Source: JAFLCL01 sp964502175 (GTDB lineage Bacteria; Myxococcota_A; Polyangia; Polyangiales; Sandaracinaceae). From it: 64,000 nt of DNA. A program made the translations under genes and the position numbers. Every line of letters starts with the position of its first letter. Position 1 is the first letter of the stretch. Shown here piece by piece: positions 15,073 through 24,211 of the stretch. Location of the stretch: the NCBI GenBank assembly GCA_964502175.1, contig CAZCVE010000046.1, positions 1-64,000 of the forward strand, read 5' to 3'. A model generated the notes under the pieces. That model was not told the DNA's origin. It did no database searches and saw only the letters and a list, made by a program, of their open reading frames with translations.

Positions 15073-17988
15073 ATGGCGACACTGACGATCGAGGAACTAC
15101 GTGAGATCGAGGCGGCATTCGAGGGCGCGCGGCGTGACGTGCACGCCGCGCAGGCCGAGTTCGGTACCGACATCGTGTTCGTCCCCGCCTCCGAGGACGA
15201 TGTCGTTCGCGCCCTGCAGCTCGCGCGTGCGGCCGACCGGCGCGTGTACGTCCGTAGCGGCGCGTCGGTGGCGGAGAGCGACGTCGTTCTCGCTCCACTG
15301 CCCCCGGTTCCCGCGCTGGCCGCAGTGGCCGGCATCGCCGCCGCGCCGCCAATCCCGCCGAAGCTGGCGGTCGCGCTCAGCATGGAGAGCTTCCGCGGGG
15401 TGGACCTACGCGGCGACGAACTCGTCGTCCAAGCGGGCGCGACGACGGCGGACGTGGCGCGAGAGCTCGTGGGGGCGGGGTTTTTCCTGGGGCTCGCAGA
15501 CGAGCCGACGCCCACGGTGCTCGCCTCTGTGCTCGCAAATCGCGTGGCGTTCCCGCGCAGCAACAGCAGGACCCTCCGCGGCGCCGTGTCGCGGGCGCGT
15601 GTGATCGACGTGGAAGGGCCGCAGGCAGGAGTGCCCCGTGACGTGGCCGGGCAGGATCTCGCCGCGCTGTGGACAGGCGCCAAGCCTGCAGTGATCACGG
15701 AACTCCGGCTCGCGGGTGCATCGGCGGCCACCGAGAAGGAACGTTGGTTCCGCGGATGGGTCCTCGACTACGAGAGAGAGAGCTTCGCCGCGCTGTGCGA
15801 CGGGCTCTTCTTAGACTCCGGACTCCCGGACGCCGTGGACCTCAACGTCCGCGTGACGTCCGCCGCGTACGGGATGCGCTTCGTCTTCGTCCGCTGCACT
15901 GGGCGGACGCGCCTCGACCGCGATCTCGGCGCCGGCGTCGTCGAGAGCGCGATCGGAGCGGCTGGAGGTCGCGTGATCGCGCGCCCCGACGCGGACGGGC
16001 CCGGCGACTCCCTCCATGCATGGGTGTCGTCGGGGCCGGGGGCTTCGGCGGACCACGAGGTCCACGTGCTGTTCGCCGCGCGCGCGCGCAACTTCGTGAG
16101 CTTTCGCGACGCGATCCTTGCTGCCACCGATTTCACCATCGGTGCCGGTGAAGACGGCAAGGACCACGCGCCGCGTGTTCGGGCGTCGGTCGAGCTCGAG
16201 CTGCAGACGTCGGGGCAGGTCGTGTCGCGGGCTCAGCTCGATCTCTCCGACGCGACCCCGGCGGTGGCGACTGATGCGAGAGCCCGAATGCTCGCCGCGT
16301 TCCCGCCGGGCACGAGACTCCAGCCATCGCGGGCGCGCGCGATGGCGCACGGGATCGACGTGCTCCCCGATCTCACGCCAGTGACGGCCTTCTCCCTCTC
16401 GACGAGCAGCACGGGTGGACAGAAGATCCCCGGATTCCTGGGGACGGTGGCCTCCAAAGCGACGGGAGATTCGGCGTATCGGCAAGCCATCCAGCAGTAC
16501 GCCTCGACGTCCTACGACGCTGCGACTGTGAGGGCGCGCATGGAACCGAGCTTTGTCGCCCAGCCCGTCGATGCCAAGGATGTCGTGACCGCGGTTGAGT
16601 TCGCGGCCGCGAGGGGTTGGAGCGTCGTCGCGCGTTCGGGTGGGCACCAGTACTGCGGCCTCTCGTCGGGGGGAACTGGGACCTTGCTCCTCGACATGGC
16701 GCGGTTCACTCGCTGCGATGTCGACGCAACGAACGCGATCGCGACGGTGGGTCCAGGCATCCGGCTGAGGGATCTGTCCGCGATGCTCCGGAAGAACGCA
16801 GTCACGATCCCTCACGGGGAGTGCCCGCTGGTGAACATCGGCGGACACGTCCAGACTGGTGGTGTCGGTCACCAGCTGCGCAGCCTGGGGCTCACCCTCG
16901 ACTGGGTGAGCTCGTTCAAGATGGTTTGCCGGACCGCAACGGGAGCCTACGCCGAACAGACCTTCATGCGTCCGACCACTCCCCCCGCGACACCACCGAG
17001 CACAGGGGACGTGTTTCGTGCGGTCTTGGGTGGAGGGCCCGGCAGCTGGGGCGTGCTGACGGAGATCACGTTCGCCGTCGCGCGGGACGAAGCGGACGCG
17101 GAGACGGGCGGATACTCGCGAACCTACCTGTACGCGAAGGAGCCCTTCCGCGTCGCGATGGAGCAGATGCGAAAGTGGATGGTGCGAGCGGCTGACGGGA
17201 AGCTACCAGCCGACCGGGACCTGTTCGTGACGGTCGTCTCGGGTGACGCCAGCCCGGCGATCCTCTTCCGTCCACCCGCGTTGCTCGTCGAGACGGCGCG
17301 CACGTCAGCGGCCGCCGAGGTCGACCTCCAGGCAGTCAACCAAGCGGTCGACACCCAGGTCTCGTTCGGCGGCGCCATCGCCTCCGGCCTCGCCAGGCTC
17401 CTCGGGAGCGAGGTGAGCGGCCCAACACCACTATCGGAGATCGCTGACGCTGGAGTCCGGAAGATCGGATTCTTCGGGCTGCCGAAGAGCGGCCACGAGT
17501 TCGACCTCCCCTACAAAAAATCGCTCTACATCACGCGCACCCCGTTCACCATCGCCTTCCGCGACCGCTTCGTGGAGCTTGTCGACCGCGCGCACGGAAC
17601 CGATGGTCTCAAGGTGGTGATGCAGGCGGTCGTCGGCGGCGGCGCGCTCGCCGCGAACGCCGCCGAGGCGACTACCCACATGCAACGCCGCGACGCGCTC
17701 ATGATGTTGGTCTTCGACGTCTTCCACGAGCCCAGCAAGCAAGCGCACGCAGTGGCCTTCCAAGAGGAAATGCGCGGGCTCCTCGGCGAGTACAGCGGTG
17801 GGGAGGACATCCGCATGTTCTGGGGCACCTTCGAGGCCGCGAACACGAGCGGTGCCGAGTTGGACATGTCGAAGCCGGCCACCCAGTCTCTCTACTACGA
17901 CCCTGGCGCGTACCCGCGTCTCCAGGAGATCAAGACGCACATCGACCCGACCGACGTCTTTCATACGACTTTCACGGTGAAACCGTAG
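15073..17988 (+). CDS. Tandem FAD-binding PCMH/BBE-type oxidase (duplicated)
   Basis: A 971-aa protein made of two related FAD-linked oxidase halves. The N-terminal half (residues about 15-400) has a recognisable but degenerate PCMH domain (VFVPASEDDVVRALQLARAA, YVRSGASVAES) without the flavin-attachment His. The C-terminal half (about 480-971) has RSGGHQYCGLSSG, where the His is the usual flavin site, and GECPLVNIGGHVQTGGVGHQ, where the Cys could give a second covalent bond as in berberine-bridge enzymes. It ends with the BBE-type substrate region (SLYYDPGAYPRLQEIKTHID). The substrate is probably a sugar or small alcohol, not deducible. No signal peptide. It is transcribed away from the SLOG gene and is not obviously part of the defence system. 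Confidence 0.85.
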   Translation: MATLTIEELREIEAAFEGARRDVHAAQAEFGTDIVFVPASEDDVVRALQLARAADRRVYVRSGASVAESDVVLAPLPPVPALAAVAGIAAAPPIPPKLAVALSMESFRGVDLRGDELVVQAGATTADVARELVGAGFFLGLADEPTPTVLASVLANRVAFPRSNSRTLRGAVSRARVIDVEGPQAGVPRDVAGQDLAALWTGAKPAVITELRLAGASAATEKERWFRGWVLDYERESFAALCDGLFLDSGLPDAVDLNVRVTSAAYGMRFVFVRCTGRTRLDRDLGAGVVESAIGAAGGRVIARPDADGPGDSLHAWVSSGPGASADHEVHVLFAARARNFVSFRDAILAATDFTIGAGEDGKDHAPRVRASVELELQTSGQVVSRAQLDLSDATPAVATDARARMLAAFPPGTRLQPSRARAMAHGIDVLPDLTPVTAFSLSTSSTGGQKIPGFLGTVASKATGDSAYRQAIQQYASTSYDAATVRARMEPSFVAQPVDAKDVVTAVEFAAARGWSVVARSGGHQYCGLSSGGTGTLLLDMARFTRCDVDATNAIATVGPGIRLRDLSAMLRKNAVTIPHGECPLVNIGGHVQTGGVGHQLRSLGLTLDWVSSFKMVCRTATGAYAEQTFMRPTTPPATPPSTGDVFRAVLGGGPGSWGVLTEITFAVARDEADAETGGYSRTYLYAKEPFRVAMEQMRKWMVRAADGKLPADRDLFVTVVSGDASPAILFRPPALLVETARTSAAAEVDLQAVNQAVDTQVSFGGAIASGLARLLGSEVSGPTPLSEIADAGVRKIGFFGLPKSGHEFDLPYKKSLYITRTPFTIAFRDRFVELVDRAHGTDGLKVVMQAVVGGGALAANAAEATTHMQRRDALMMLVFDVFHEPSKQAHAVAFQEEMRGLLGEYSGGEDIRMFWGTFEAANTSGAELDMSKPATQSLYYDPGAYPRLQEIKTHIDPTDVFHTTFTVKP

Positions 17989-18021
17989 TCCGATCCAACG
18001 GTGTGGCACGCAGCGACAGGA

Positions 18022-18046
18022 CTTCGGCTAGCGTCGAGGGCCGAAG
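18022..18046 (+). terminator. Possible hairpin terminator after the FAD oxidase gene
   Basis: CTTCGGC (18022-18028) pairs with GCCGAAG (18040-18046) across an 11-nt loop, 34 bp after the stop codon. No T-run follows, so this is weak evidence. Confidence 0.25.
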
Positions 18047-18115
18047 ACATCACGCTGAGCGAGTGAGACTCGACCGAGTCCGCGACGGTCCGAGAGGAAA
18101 GGTTGAAGGGGCACC

Positions 18116-19168
18116 GTGAGCAAACTTCTTTCTGAGGCTTGGTGGAGGTCGTTTGTGCCGGGCGTCCTCGCGTTGATCTGTGTCTGCGTCGGAGTCTGGG
18201 CGGGCAACGCCATCTGGGTCCTGCTCGCGGTCGCAGTCTCGGGCCTCATTGCCGCATTTGTGGTCCACGACCATCTGGACGCACGCAAATCACCGCCGCA
18301 CGAGACGACGAACGCTATGATGGCCGTGTTGGGCGGAACGGCGGCGCTGGTCGCCTGGCTCTGGACGGGATTGCCCAAAGATTTGTTGCTGATTGAGCGC
18401 GCACGCCATGAGCTCGACGTCCGTCTCGTCAGCGGCAACGATGGGAACATGTTCAGTGCGAATCTGAGCGAATACCCGCGCGAATCCGATGACGACGTTC
18501 GGCAGTTTTCCGTGAGTCTCGACCTCCGTGTCAGCAACGATGGTTACAGACGCCATACACCGCGCTTTCGAGGCTATGAAGTCACGCTCCAGCAGCGAGA
18601 CGGTCAGCCGGTGACGGGCGGGTTGGTTCGGGTCAGTCTGTCCGATCCACTCGACACTCGCCCGGACGTGCCGCAATGTGGGGCTGACGTTTCCTCGCGC
18701 CTTCATGTCCTCTGGGTGAACCCGAACTCTGGGCCCAGGCACGCGGAACTGGGGGGGCAGCCGTGCGTCAACTCCGCCGCAGCAGACGCGGACCTTCCCG
18801 TACTCCGCCTGCACCGAACGAGCGCGGCAGACCCACTGCCCCTCCCGGACGAGAACGCCGAGTGGTACGGTCATGGCGAACTGTTCACAGAGTCCGTTGC
18901 CTTTCGGTTGACCATCCCGCGAACGTCCCGACTGGAACTGCACGCGCGCGTCGTACTCGACTACTGCGAGGAGGGTGGCGACGGTGACGCGGTCTCTTGT
19001 CCGAGCGGCGCGCATCGTTGGAGAATGTCGACGACAAGATGGCTCTTTCCGGCGGACCATTCGCCGAACGGCTTCCTCGCAGATGATTGGAAGCAGTCTG
19101 ACGATGCCCCCCCCCGCGCCGCGGAACCAAACGCCCCAGGCCCTCTGCCCGCGTCAGCTCCCCACTAA
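18116..19168 (+). CDS. Membrane protein with N-terminal helices and exported beta domain
   Basis: Residues about 10-90 contain three hydrophobic helices (SFVPGVLALICVCVGVWAGN, IWVLLAVAVSGLIAAFVV, MMAVLGGTAALVAWLWTGL). They are followed by about 250 residues rich in beta strands, with scattered Cys residues and a Pro-rich end. GTG 18116 has AAGGGG upstream. No family recognised. It precedes the CHAT-like gene by 155 bp on the same strand. The directional element lies in that gap, so the two may be separate units in one module. A membrane effector or anchor for the following CHAT/hydrolase proteins would be inference. Confidence 0.65.
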   Translation: MSKLLSEAWWRSFVPGVLALICVCVGVWAGNAIWVLLAVAVSGLIAAFVVHDHLDARKSPPHETTNAMMAVLGGTAALVAWLWTGLPKDLLLIERARHELDVRLVSGNDGNMFSANLSEYPRESDDDVRQFSVSLDLRVSNDGYRRHTPRFRGYEVTLQQRDGQPVTGGLVRVSLSDPLDTRPDVPQCGADVSSRLHVLWVNPNSGPRHAELGGQPCVNSAAADADLPVLRLHRTSAADPLPLPDENAEWYGHGELFTESVAFRLTIPRTSRLELHARVVLDYCEEGGDGDAVSCPSGAHRWRMSTTRWLFPADHSPNGFLADDWKQSDDAPPRAAEPNAPGPLPASAPH

Positions 19169-19248
19169 GTGCTGGCGAGAAGAGTCCGCTGCCGGCCACA
19201 CCGACGCGCGCCTCGGTCCACTCAGCCTGGCTGCAACACGAGCCAAGA

Positions 19249-19266
19249 CCACCCTTCGGGGTGACG
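19249..19266 (+). promoter_or_regulatory. Directional element, copy h
   Basis: CCACCCTTCGGGGTGACG matches the consensus at every fixed position and points to the CHAT-like gene, whose GTG is 57 bp downstream. Its position also argues that the CHAT gene starts at 19323 and not further upstream. Confidence 0.55.
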
Positions 19267-19322
19267 TCACGGCAACTGCGGCCTGGGACTCTGAGCTGGC
19301 GTCGCCGCGCCAAAGGAAAGAC

Positions 19323-21548
19323 GTGGGCAAACTCGAACTGAGGTCGGGAGCGGGAGCCTGGTCCGGGACGCTGGATCTCGGACGCCTCGGCGTCGAGGCA
19401 GCGCGGTGGGTGTACGTGTTGCGGCAGCGACGTCGGTGGGCTGCTAGGGGCAAGTTACCGGACGACATGATCCGCGACGTTCGTGCCAGTCTCGAGTCGG
19501 TAGGCATTGGAGCCGCCCAGTTCGCCCAGATCGGAAAAGGCGACCTGGTCGAGGTGTCGATTCCGTTCACCCGCGAGGACGAAGGCTACCAGTTGCGGCT
19601 GATGCCCTGGGAGTTCCTGCTGACCGAGGCGATGCGGGACGTTCATCAGATCGAGCCCACAGTCGTCCGGCACCTCTCAGGGCTTGACGACTTCGTGAGT
19701 CCGAAGTCTCTGGAGCGCTGGACGCTCGTCGAGTCATCGCCCGGCGCGATCGAGGACTTCTACGCGTTCGACTTCGAGCGTCGTCTCATCAGCGCATCGC
19801 TCGGGGGAGATCCGAGCTCGGCCGACAACTGGGTTTATGATCGCCCCCTCGCCGATGTCGAGCGGCGGCTTCGCGACGAACAGCCCAGCATCGTGCACGT
19901 CACGGGCGTAGACAGCCGCGAGGCGGTCGAGCTCCTCGAGCGCGCCGGCGACACCGAGGCGGCGAATCGGCTCCTTCCGGGACGGATCGACCCGCTCAGC
20001 CCACCCGCAGATGGGATGTTGTTTGCGGACCCTCAAGCTGGATACAAGCACGAGTCCTATGCGGCAGTGGGCCGGGCCTTTGGCGCATCGTGTCCACGAT
20101 TGGTGGCGTACAACTTCTATCGATCCGGTCTTCGTACGGCGGCGCTGACAGTCGCCCATGGTGCGAGGGCAGCCGTAGGCTTCGTTGAGTCCTTTGACGA
20201 CGCGCTCGCGGAGATTTTTTTCGCATCTCTCTACTCGACGTATCGGACAACCGGTCACATCCATCGCTCGTTTCGCGCTGCCTGGAGGAGCATTGCAGAC
20301 CGTCCACAACGAAGCGTGCTGAAGGGTACCGGAATCGTCTTGTGGAGCGCTGTCAGCGCCTTCGACGCGATCAGCAGGCCTGCCAGCGTGCGGCCCGAGG
20401 TGACGACCGCACCCCCGGCCGAGATCGCCCAGGCCGCGGCGTCTCTGGCGAATGGCTTGCTCGCCGAGATCAAGCCTGTCGCGGCGATCAACTACGCGCT
20501 GCTGCACAACCAACGCTCGGTGTTCGAGCGCTTCCGTCTCTCGCTGCCTGTGGGCACGCAAGCTCTTCGAGGAACTCTCATCGAGGTGGAGCTTCATGTC
20601 GGAAGCGAGCACATCCGCTACCGACGCCACGTCGAGCTCAGCTCTAGGCCCGCCGACCTGGCTGCGGACGTCCATCTCCCGCTCACGGCGCTCTTCGCCA
20701 GGGTCTCCGATGAGCGGGTGCTCGCTAGCCTACTCGTCACCGTGAGCCACCCCACGTCAGGAGTTTGGAGCGACTCCTTTCGAGTGGCGATCTTGCCTCT
20801 CGATGAGTGGCGAGACGACGACCGCGACAGGCAATGGCTTCCGAGCTTCGTGGTGCCGCGCGACCCGGCTATCGCTCGGCTGGTCGGACAAGCAACTCGC
20901 TACCTGCGAGCCATGTCCGCAGACGGCCGCGCTGCGTTCGACGGGTACCAACGACAGGACCATGCCGGTGTCGACCAGCAGGTTGCGGCGCTCTGGAGCA
21001 CGATCGTCCACGATGTCGGAGTGGACTACACCAACCCACCTCCGACCTACACCGCCTACTCGCAGCGTCTCCGGTGGCCGTCAGATGTCTGTGGGCAGCG
21101 GCTCGCCACCTGCATCGATCTCGCTCTGCTACTGGCCGCCGCCATCGAGTTCATCAACGTTCATCCCGTGGTCTTTCTCATGCGTGGCCATGCGTTCGTT
21201 GGCTACTGGCGCGACGAAGTGAGCCATGCAGACTTCTTTCGACGTGCACAGTTTCCCGACACCGTAGACGCAAGTCGAGTCCTCGTCGGCGATGACAGGG
21301 CGGCTCCATGGGTCTGCGGCCGAGGCGCCTACCTCGAGATCCGAGAGGCGATCCGTGACGCGACCCTCGTGCCCGTGGAGGCGACGTTTCTGGCGACCCA
21401 GCGATCGTTCGTCGATGCAGTCCAGGCGGGGGAAGAGAACATCGAAGCGCAGCGCGAGTTCGACGCGATGATCGACATCTCGCGAGCTCGCGTGGCGCAG
21501 GTGACGCCCCTCCCACACCGTAGGCGGGAACGACATGAGTCGGACTGA
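19323..21548 (+). CDS. CHAT-like protein with C-terminal transglutaminase-like domain
   Basis: A 741-aa protein. Residues about 100-340 have the layout of a CHAT (caspase-like) peptidase: LRLMPWEFLL, IVHVTGVDSREAVELLE, DGMLFADPQ, RLVAYNFYRSG and HGARAAVGFVESFDDALAEI. The expected catalytic Cys of the 'NxCxSG' site is Tyr, and the His-Gly motif reads VTGV, so the domain may be inactive. Residues about 560-650 resemble a transglutaminase-like fold: RLRWPSDVCGQRLATCIDLA (candidate Cys) and FLMRGHAFVGYW (candidate His). GTG 19323 has GGAAAG upstream. The end overlaps the hydrolase start by 14 bp. This domain pair next to a lipase suggests a defence effector, but I know of no described system of this make-up. 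Confidence 0.7.
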   Translation: MGKLELRSGAGAWSGTLDLGRLGVEAARWVYVLRQRRRWAARGKLPDDMIRDVRASLESVGIGAAQFAQIGKGDLVEVSIPFTREDEGYQLRLMPWEFLLTEAMRDVHQIEPTVVRHLSGLDDFVSPKSLERWTLVESSPGAIEDFYAFDFERRLISASLGGDPSSADNWVYDRPLADVERRLRDEQPSIVHVTGVDSREAVELLERAGDTEAANRLLPGRIDPLSPPADGMLFADPQAGYKHESYAAVGRAFGASCPRLVAYNFYRSGLRTAALTVAHGARAAVGFVESFDDALAEIFFASLYSTYRTTGHIHRSFRAAWRSIADRPQRSVLKGTGIVLWSAVSAFDAISRPASVRPEVTTAPPAEIAQAAASLANGLLAEIKPVAAINYALLHNQRSVFERFRLSLPVGTQALRGTLIEVELHVGSEHIRYRRHVELSSRPADLAADVHLPLTALFARVSDERVLASLLVTVSHPTSGVWSDSFRVAILPLDEWRDDDRDRQWLPSFVVPRDPAIARLVGQATRYLRAMSADGRAAFDGYQRQDHAGVDQQVAALWSTIVHDVGVDYTNPPPTYTAYSQRLRWPSDVCGQRLATCIDLALLLAAAIEFINVHPVVFLMRGHAFVGYWRDEVSHADFFRRAQFPDTVDASRVLVGDDRAAPWVCGRGAYLEIREAIRDATLVPVEATFLATQRSFVDAVQAGEENIEAQREFDAMIDISRARVAQVTPLPHRRRERHESD

Positions 21549-22854
21549 ACGAAGCCCCATCGATTTCGCCATGCGGCACCTGGAGTCCTTGCGATCGTTC
21601 GGACTGCTGGATGCGTCACAGGAGGTGCCCGGCGAGGCGCGACTTGTCGAGCGCCGCCGCGCGGGCGCGGCGTTGGAGGGCGTGGGCGTCGACCGAATCA
21701 CGCTGCTCGAGCGAGATGGTGTCTTTCGTTGGGAGTTGGGTCCGACCACCCGCATCGCGGACGGACTCAGGCGCCCTGCGCCCCAGGCGGCCTCCGTGCA
21801 TCGCCTTCCCCGCGTGATTCTCTCGTTGCGCACGCGTCGACTTGAACCCTCCCGCGTCTCGGCTGCGCTCGAAGGAGTGGATCGGGGCCTCAGCGGAGAC
21901 GTAGGTTGGTGGCGGTTGGACGCCAACGCCGGACGATGGGTTCCCTGGACTGGGCTCGAAGGGCAGGAGAGGAGGGTGCTCCTTCTGCTCCACGGCGCGT
22001 TCGTAGGACATCGTAGTCTCGTCGCCGGGATTGACACCAGCCCTTCGGCTTCTGCCTTCTGGGCCTGGGCACACGAGACGTATGACGACGTAGTCGCCTT
22101 CACTCACCACACCCTTCGGCCGACGCCGTTCTTGAATGCCCTCGAGGTGGAGCGACTGCTGGGCGGGTGTCGCACCGTCGACATCGTCGCGCACAGCCGA
22201 GGTGCGCTGGTCGCGCGGTGGTGGCTCGAGGTGGTCAGCAGGGGGCGAGCGTCCCGCGCGGTGCTTGTTGGGGGGCCTCTTGGGGGCACGTCTCTCGCAG
22301 CCCCAGACCGGCTGCGTCTCGCTCTGGGAGCGCTCACAAGTATCATCCATGCGGCAGAGGCGGGCGGGAGCGTCACCCCGGTCGTGCCCGCGTTCGGCGC
22401 CCTGGCGGGGATCCTCCCGCTCATTGCCGTGGTGACCGGTGGCGCTTCCGCGTCACCGGTCCTGGAAGCTGGGGTGGCACTCGTTCCGGGCCTGGCATCG
22501 ATGTCGCGCGTGCCCAATAGTCTCGAGCTTCAGCACCTTCGCGATAGTGACACGAAGCGGGGAGCGCGGTACTTCGTCGTGCGCTCGAACTTCGAGCCGC
22601 GAGCAGGAACGTGGAGCTTCTGGCAGGCGCTTCGGCGCCCTGCGAATGTGCTCGGCGACGACCGCGCCGCAGATTGGCTATTCGAGGGATGCAACGACCT
22701 GGTCGTCGACACGGATTCGATGAGCGACTTCGGGTCTGCGTCGCGAACGCCTGATAAAGTCCTAGACTTTGGGACGAACGAGCGCGTGCACCACTTCAAT
22801 TACTTCGCTCAGCCCGAGACGCTCGACTGGATTGTCGAGCGCCTCAAGGCGTGA
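21535..22854 (+). CDS. Lipase-like alpha/beta hydrolase (DUF7379-type), partner of CHAT-like protein
   Basis: A 439-aa protein with an N-terminal region of about 140 aa and an alpha/beta-hydrolase core. The core shows RVLLLLHGAFVGHRSLV (oxyanion), DIVAHSRGALVARWW with nucleophile Ser, CNDLVVDTDS (possible Asp) and HHFNYF (possible His). This is the pattern of acyl-hydrolases that I recall beside CHAT proteins. A hydrophobic stretch around residues 270-320 (GALAGILPLIAVVTGG) could insert in membranes. ATG 21535 overlaps the CHAT gene stop by 14 bp, so the two are coupled. Phospholipid hydrolysis as an abortive-infection step is a guess. It converges with the subtilase gene (10 bp between stops). 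Confidence 0.75.
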   Translation: MSRTERSPIDFAMRHLESLRSFGLLDASQEVPGEARLVERRRAGAALEGVGVDRITLLERDGVFRWELGPTTRIADGLRRPAPQAASVHRLPRVILSLRTRRLEPSRVSAALEGVDRGLSGDVGWWRLDANAGRWVPWTGLEGQERRVLLLLHGAFVGHRSLVAGIDTSPSASAFWAWAHETYDDVVAFTHHTLRPTPFLNALEVERLLGGCRTVDIVAHSRGALVARWWLEVVSRGRASRAVLVGGPLGGTSLAAPDRLRLALGALTSIIHAAEAGGSVTPVVPAFGALAGILPLIAVVTGGASASPVLEAGVALVPGLASMSRVPNSLELQHLRDSDTKRGARYFVVRSNFEPRAGTWSFWQALRRPANVLGDDRAADWLFEGCNDLVVDTDSMSDFGSASRTPDKVLDFGTNERVHHFNYFAQPETLDWIVERLKA

Positions 22855-22863
22855 GCAAGGCCA

Positions 22864-24048
22864 CTACTGCGGCGCGCGGGGCATGCCTTCACCCACGAAC
22901 TCGTCGGTCGCCGTGGGACCGTGTAGGCCAACGCGTGTGGAGGCTGCGAGCAGCCGGGCGCGAACGCGGTCAGCCTTCGCGGCCCCCGGGGCGCTCTGCC
23001 AGAGCAGCGCGGCAAGGCCAGCGACGTGTGGTGTCGCCATGCTCGTTCCGCTCATGCTTGTGAGCCCCTTACTGTTGGCCTTCGCTGACACGATGTCCAC
23101 GCCGGGGGCCGCGAGCTGAGGAAACGTGTTCGAGAAGTCGGCGACCTGAAGGTTCTGATCGAGCGCGCCAACGGCGACGATATCGCGCCCAACTGCCGGA
23201 ACCGAGACAGAGATACGCAACTTCTTCCCGTGCTCGCTCTCGTTGCCCGAGGCGGCCACGACGACCGTGCCCGTTCCGAAGGCCTCACGCGCGTCGAAGA
23301 CGTCCATAAGACGATCGAACATCCGCAGGTTGGCTCGATAGGCTTCGAGCGCTGCTGAGGTTGCGAGAGCGGTCGGGTAGCCGCGCCCCACCCACTCGGC
23401 GACCATCCCCGGAAAGTCGAAGCCCAGGGACATTGAGAGAACTTGAGCGCCGTTCTGGAGCGCCCACGTCATCCCATCGAAGAGCCAGGTGGACTCGCCC
23501 CCGCCGTCATTGGCGAGGACCTTGCCGATGAGCGCCTTGGATACGCCGCGCGCGACACCGATCCGGCGTCCGGCCACATCGCGACCGAAGATCGTGCCGG
23601 CACAGTGGGTTCCGTGCCCGTCGACATCGCCGTTGCCCGAGCCCGAGAAGTCCTGCTGGACGATCTGTACCCCCTGGAAGGCGGGGTGTTGCGCGTCGAT
23701 ACCGGTGTCGAGCACCGCCACGATCACACCGCTCCCATCGAACCTCGACGTGTGCGCTTCAATCGCCTCGATGCCCCACGGCTGCGCGACAGCCGCCGCC
23801 GCTGGTACATCCATCCGGGTCTTCGGAGCGATGAGCTTGGTGGGCATGGACGGCGCGACGACGGCGTTCGGGTCCCGGGCCTCTGCCCGCGCCTCGGACG
23901 GCGTGAGGTCGGCGACGTCGACCTTGAGCTCGACCGCATCAGGCTCGACGGCACGTCCTCGCCTCCGCAGGCCGAAGGGAGACAGCCCCGCCCCGGCCCA
24001 GTCGTCCGTCGTGTCACGCGTCAAACCTCGAAGAATCGTGTAGCGCAT
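22864..24048 (-). CDS. Subtilisin-family (S8) serine protease without export signal
   Basis: The catalytic triad is complete: Asp in VAVLDTGIDAQHPAF, His in GHGTHCAGTIF, Ser in GTSMATPHVAGLAALLWQ, plus oxyanion Asn in VVAASGNESE. The first 115 residues look like an I9-type propeptide (VELKVDVADLTPSEARA, ...NAVVAPSMPTKLIAP). No signal peptide is seen, so it should act in the cytoplasm. A helical insert (residues about 235-285, ALEAYRANLRMFDRLMDVFD) is unusual and could bind a partner. ATG 24048 has GGAGGGG directly upstream. It is divergent from the 248-aa gene with element copies d and e between them, which suggests joint control, as with proteases that activate a toxin by cleavage. Confidence 0.88.
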   Translation of the reverse strand: MRYTILRGLTRDTTDDWAGAGLSPFGLRRRGRAVEPDAVELKVDVADLTPSEARAEARDPNAVVAPSMPTKLIAPKTRMDVPAAAAVAQPWGIEAIEAHTSRFDGSGVIVAVLDTGIDAQHPAFQGVQIVQQDFSGSGNGDVDGHGTHCAGTIFGRDVAGRRIGVARGVSKALIGKVLANDGGGESTWLFDGMTWALQNGAQVLSMSLGFDFPGMVAEWVGRGYPTALATSAALEAYRANLRMFDRLMDVFDAREAFGTGTVVVAASGNESEHGKKLRISVSVPAVGRDIVAVGALDQNLQVADFSNTFPQLAAPGVDIVSAKANSKGLTSMSGTSMATPHVAGLAALLWQSAPGAAKADRVRARLLAASTRVGLHGPTATDEFVGEGMPRAPQ

Positions 24049-24105
24049 TGCCCCTCCATGTCGCCGCGGCGGCCGCGCCAGCATCGGAATCCTGTGTGCT
24101 CCGCG

Positions 24106-24123
24106 CGTCACCCCAACGGGTGG
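24106..24123 (-). promoter_or_regulatory. Directional element, copy d (towards subtilase)
   Basis: Reads CCACCCGTTGGGGTGACG towards the subtilase gene, ending about 57 bp before its ATG. It departs from the consensus at one position in the spacer. Confidence 0.5.
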
Positions 24124-24134
24124 CGTTCGGTTCT

Positions 24135-24152
24135 CCACCCATCGGGGTGACG
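24135..24152 (+). promoter_or_regulatory. Directional element, copy e (towards 248-aa gene)
   Basis: Reads CCACCCATCGGGGTGACG towards the gene at 24212, 60 bp upstream of its ATG. Copies d and e sit back to back within 47 bp in a divergent promoter region, each pointing to its own gene, which argues for a function in transcription rather than chance. Confidence 0.58.
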
Positions 24153-24211
24153 CCTCCGCGCGAGCCGAAGTGCGAAAGTGGCCAGGCAAGGTTGGCCAAG
24201 AGGAGAAGACG

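Noticed and set aside
22374..22386. GTCACCCC-like sequence in the lipase gene, and similar strings at 41171 and 44110
   Set aside because: They are in coding sequence, lack the second half of the element and are explained by common Gly-Val-Thr or Val-Thr-Pro codons.
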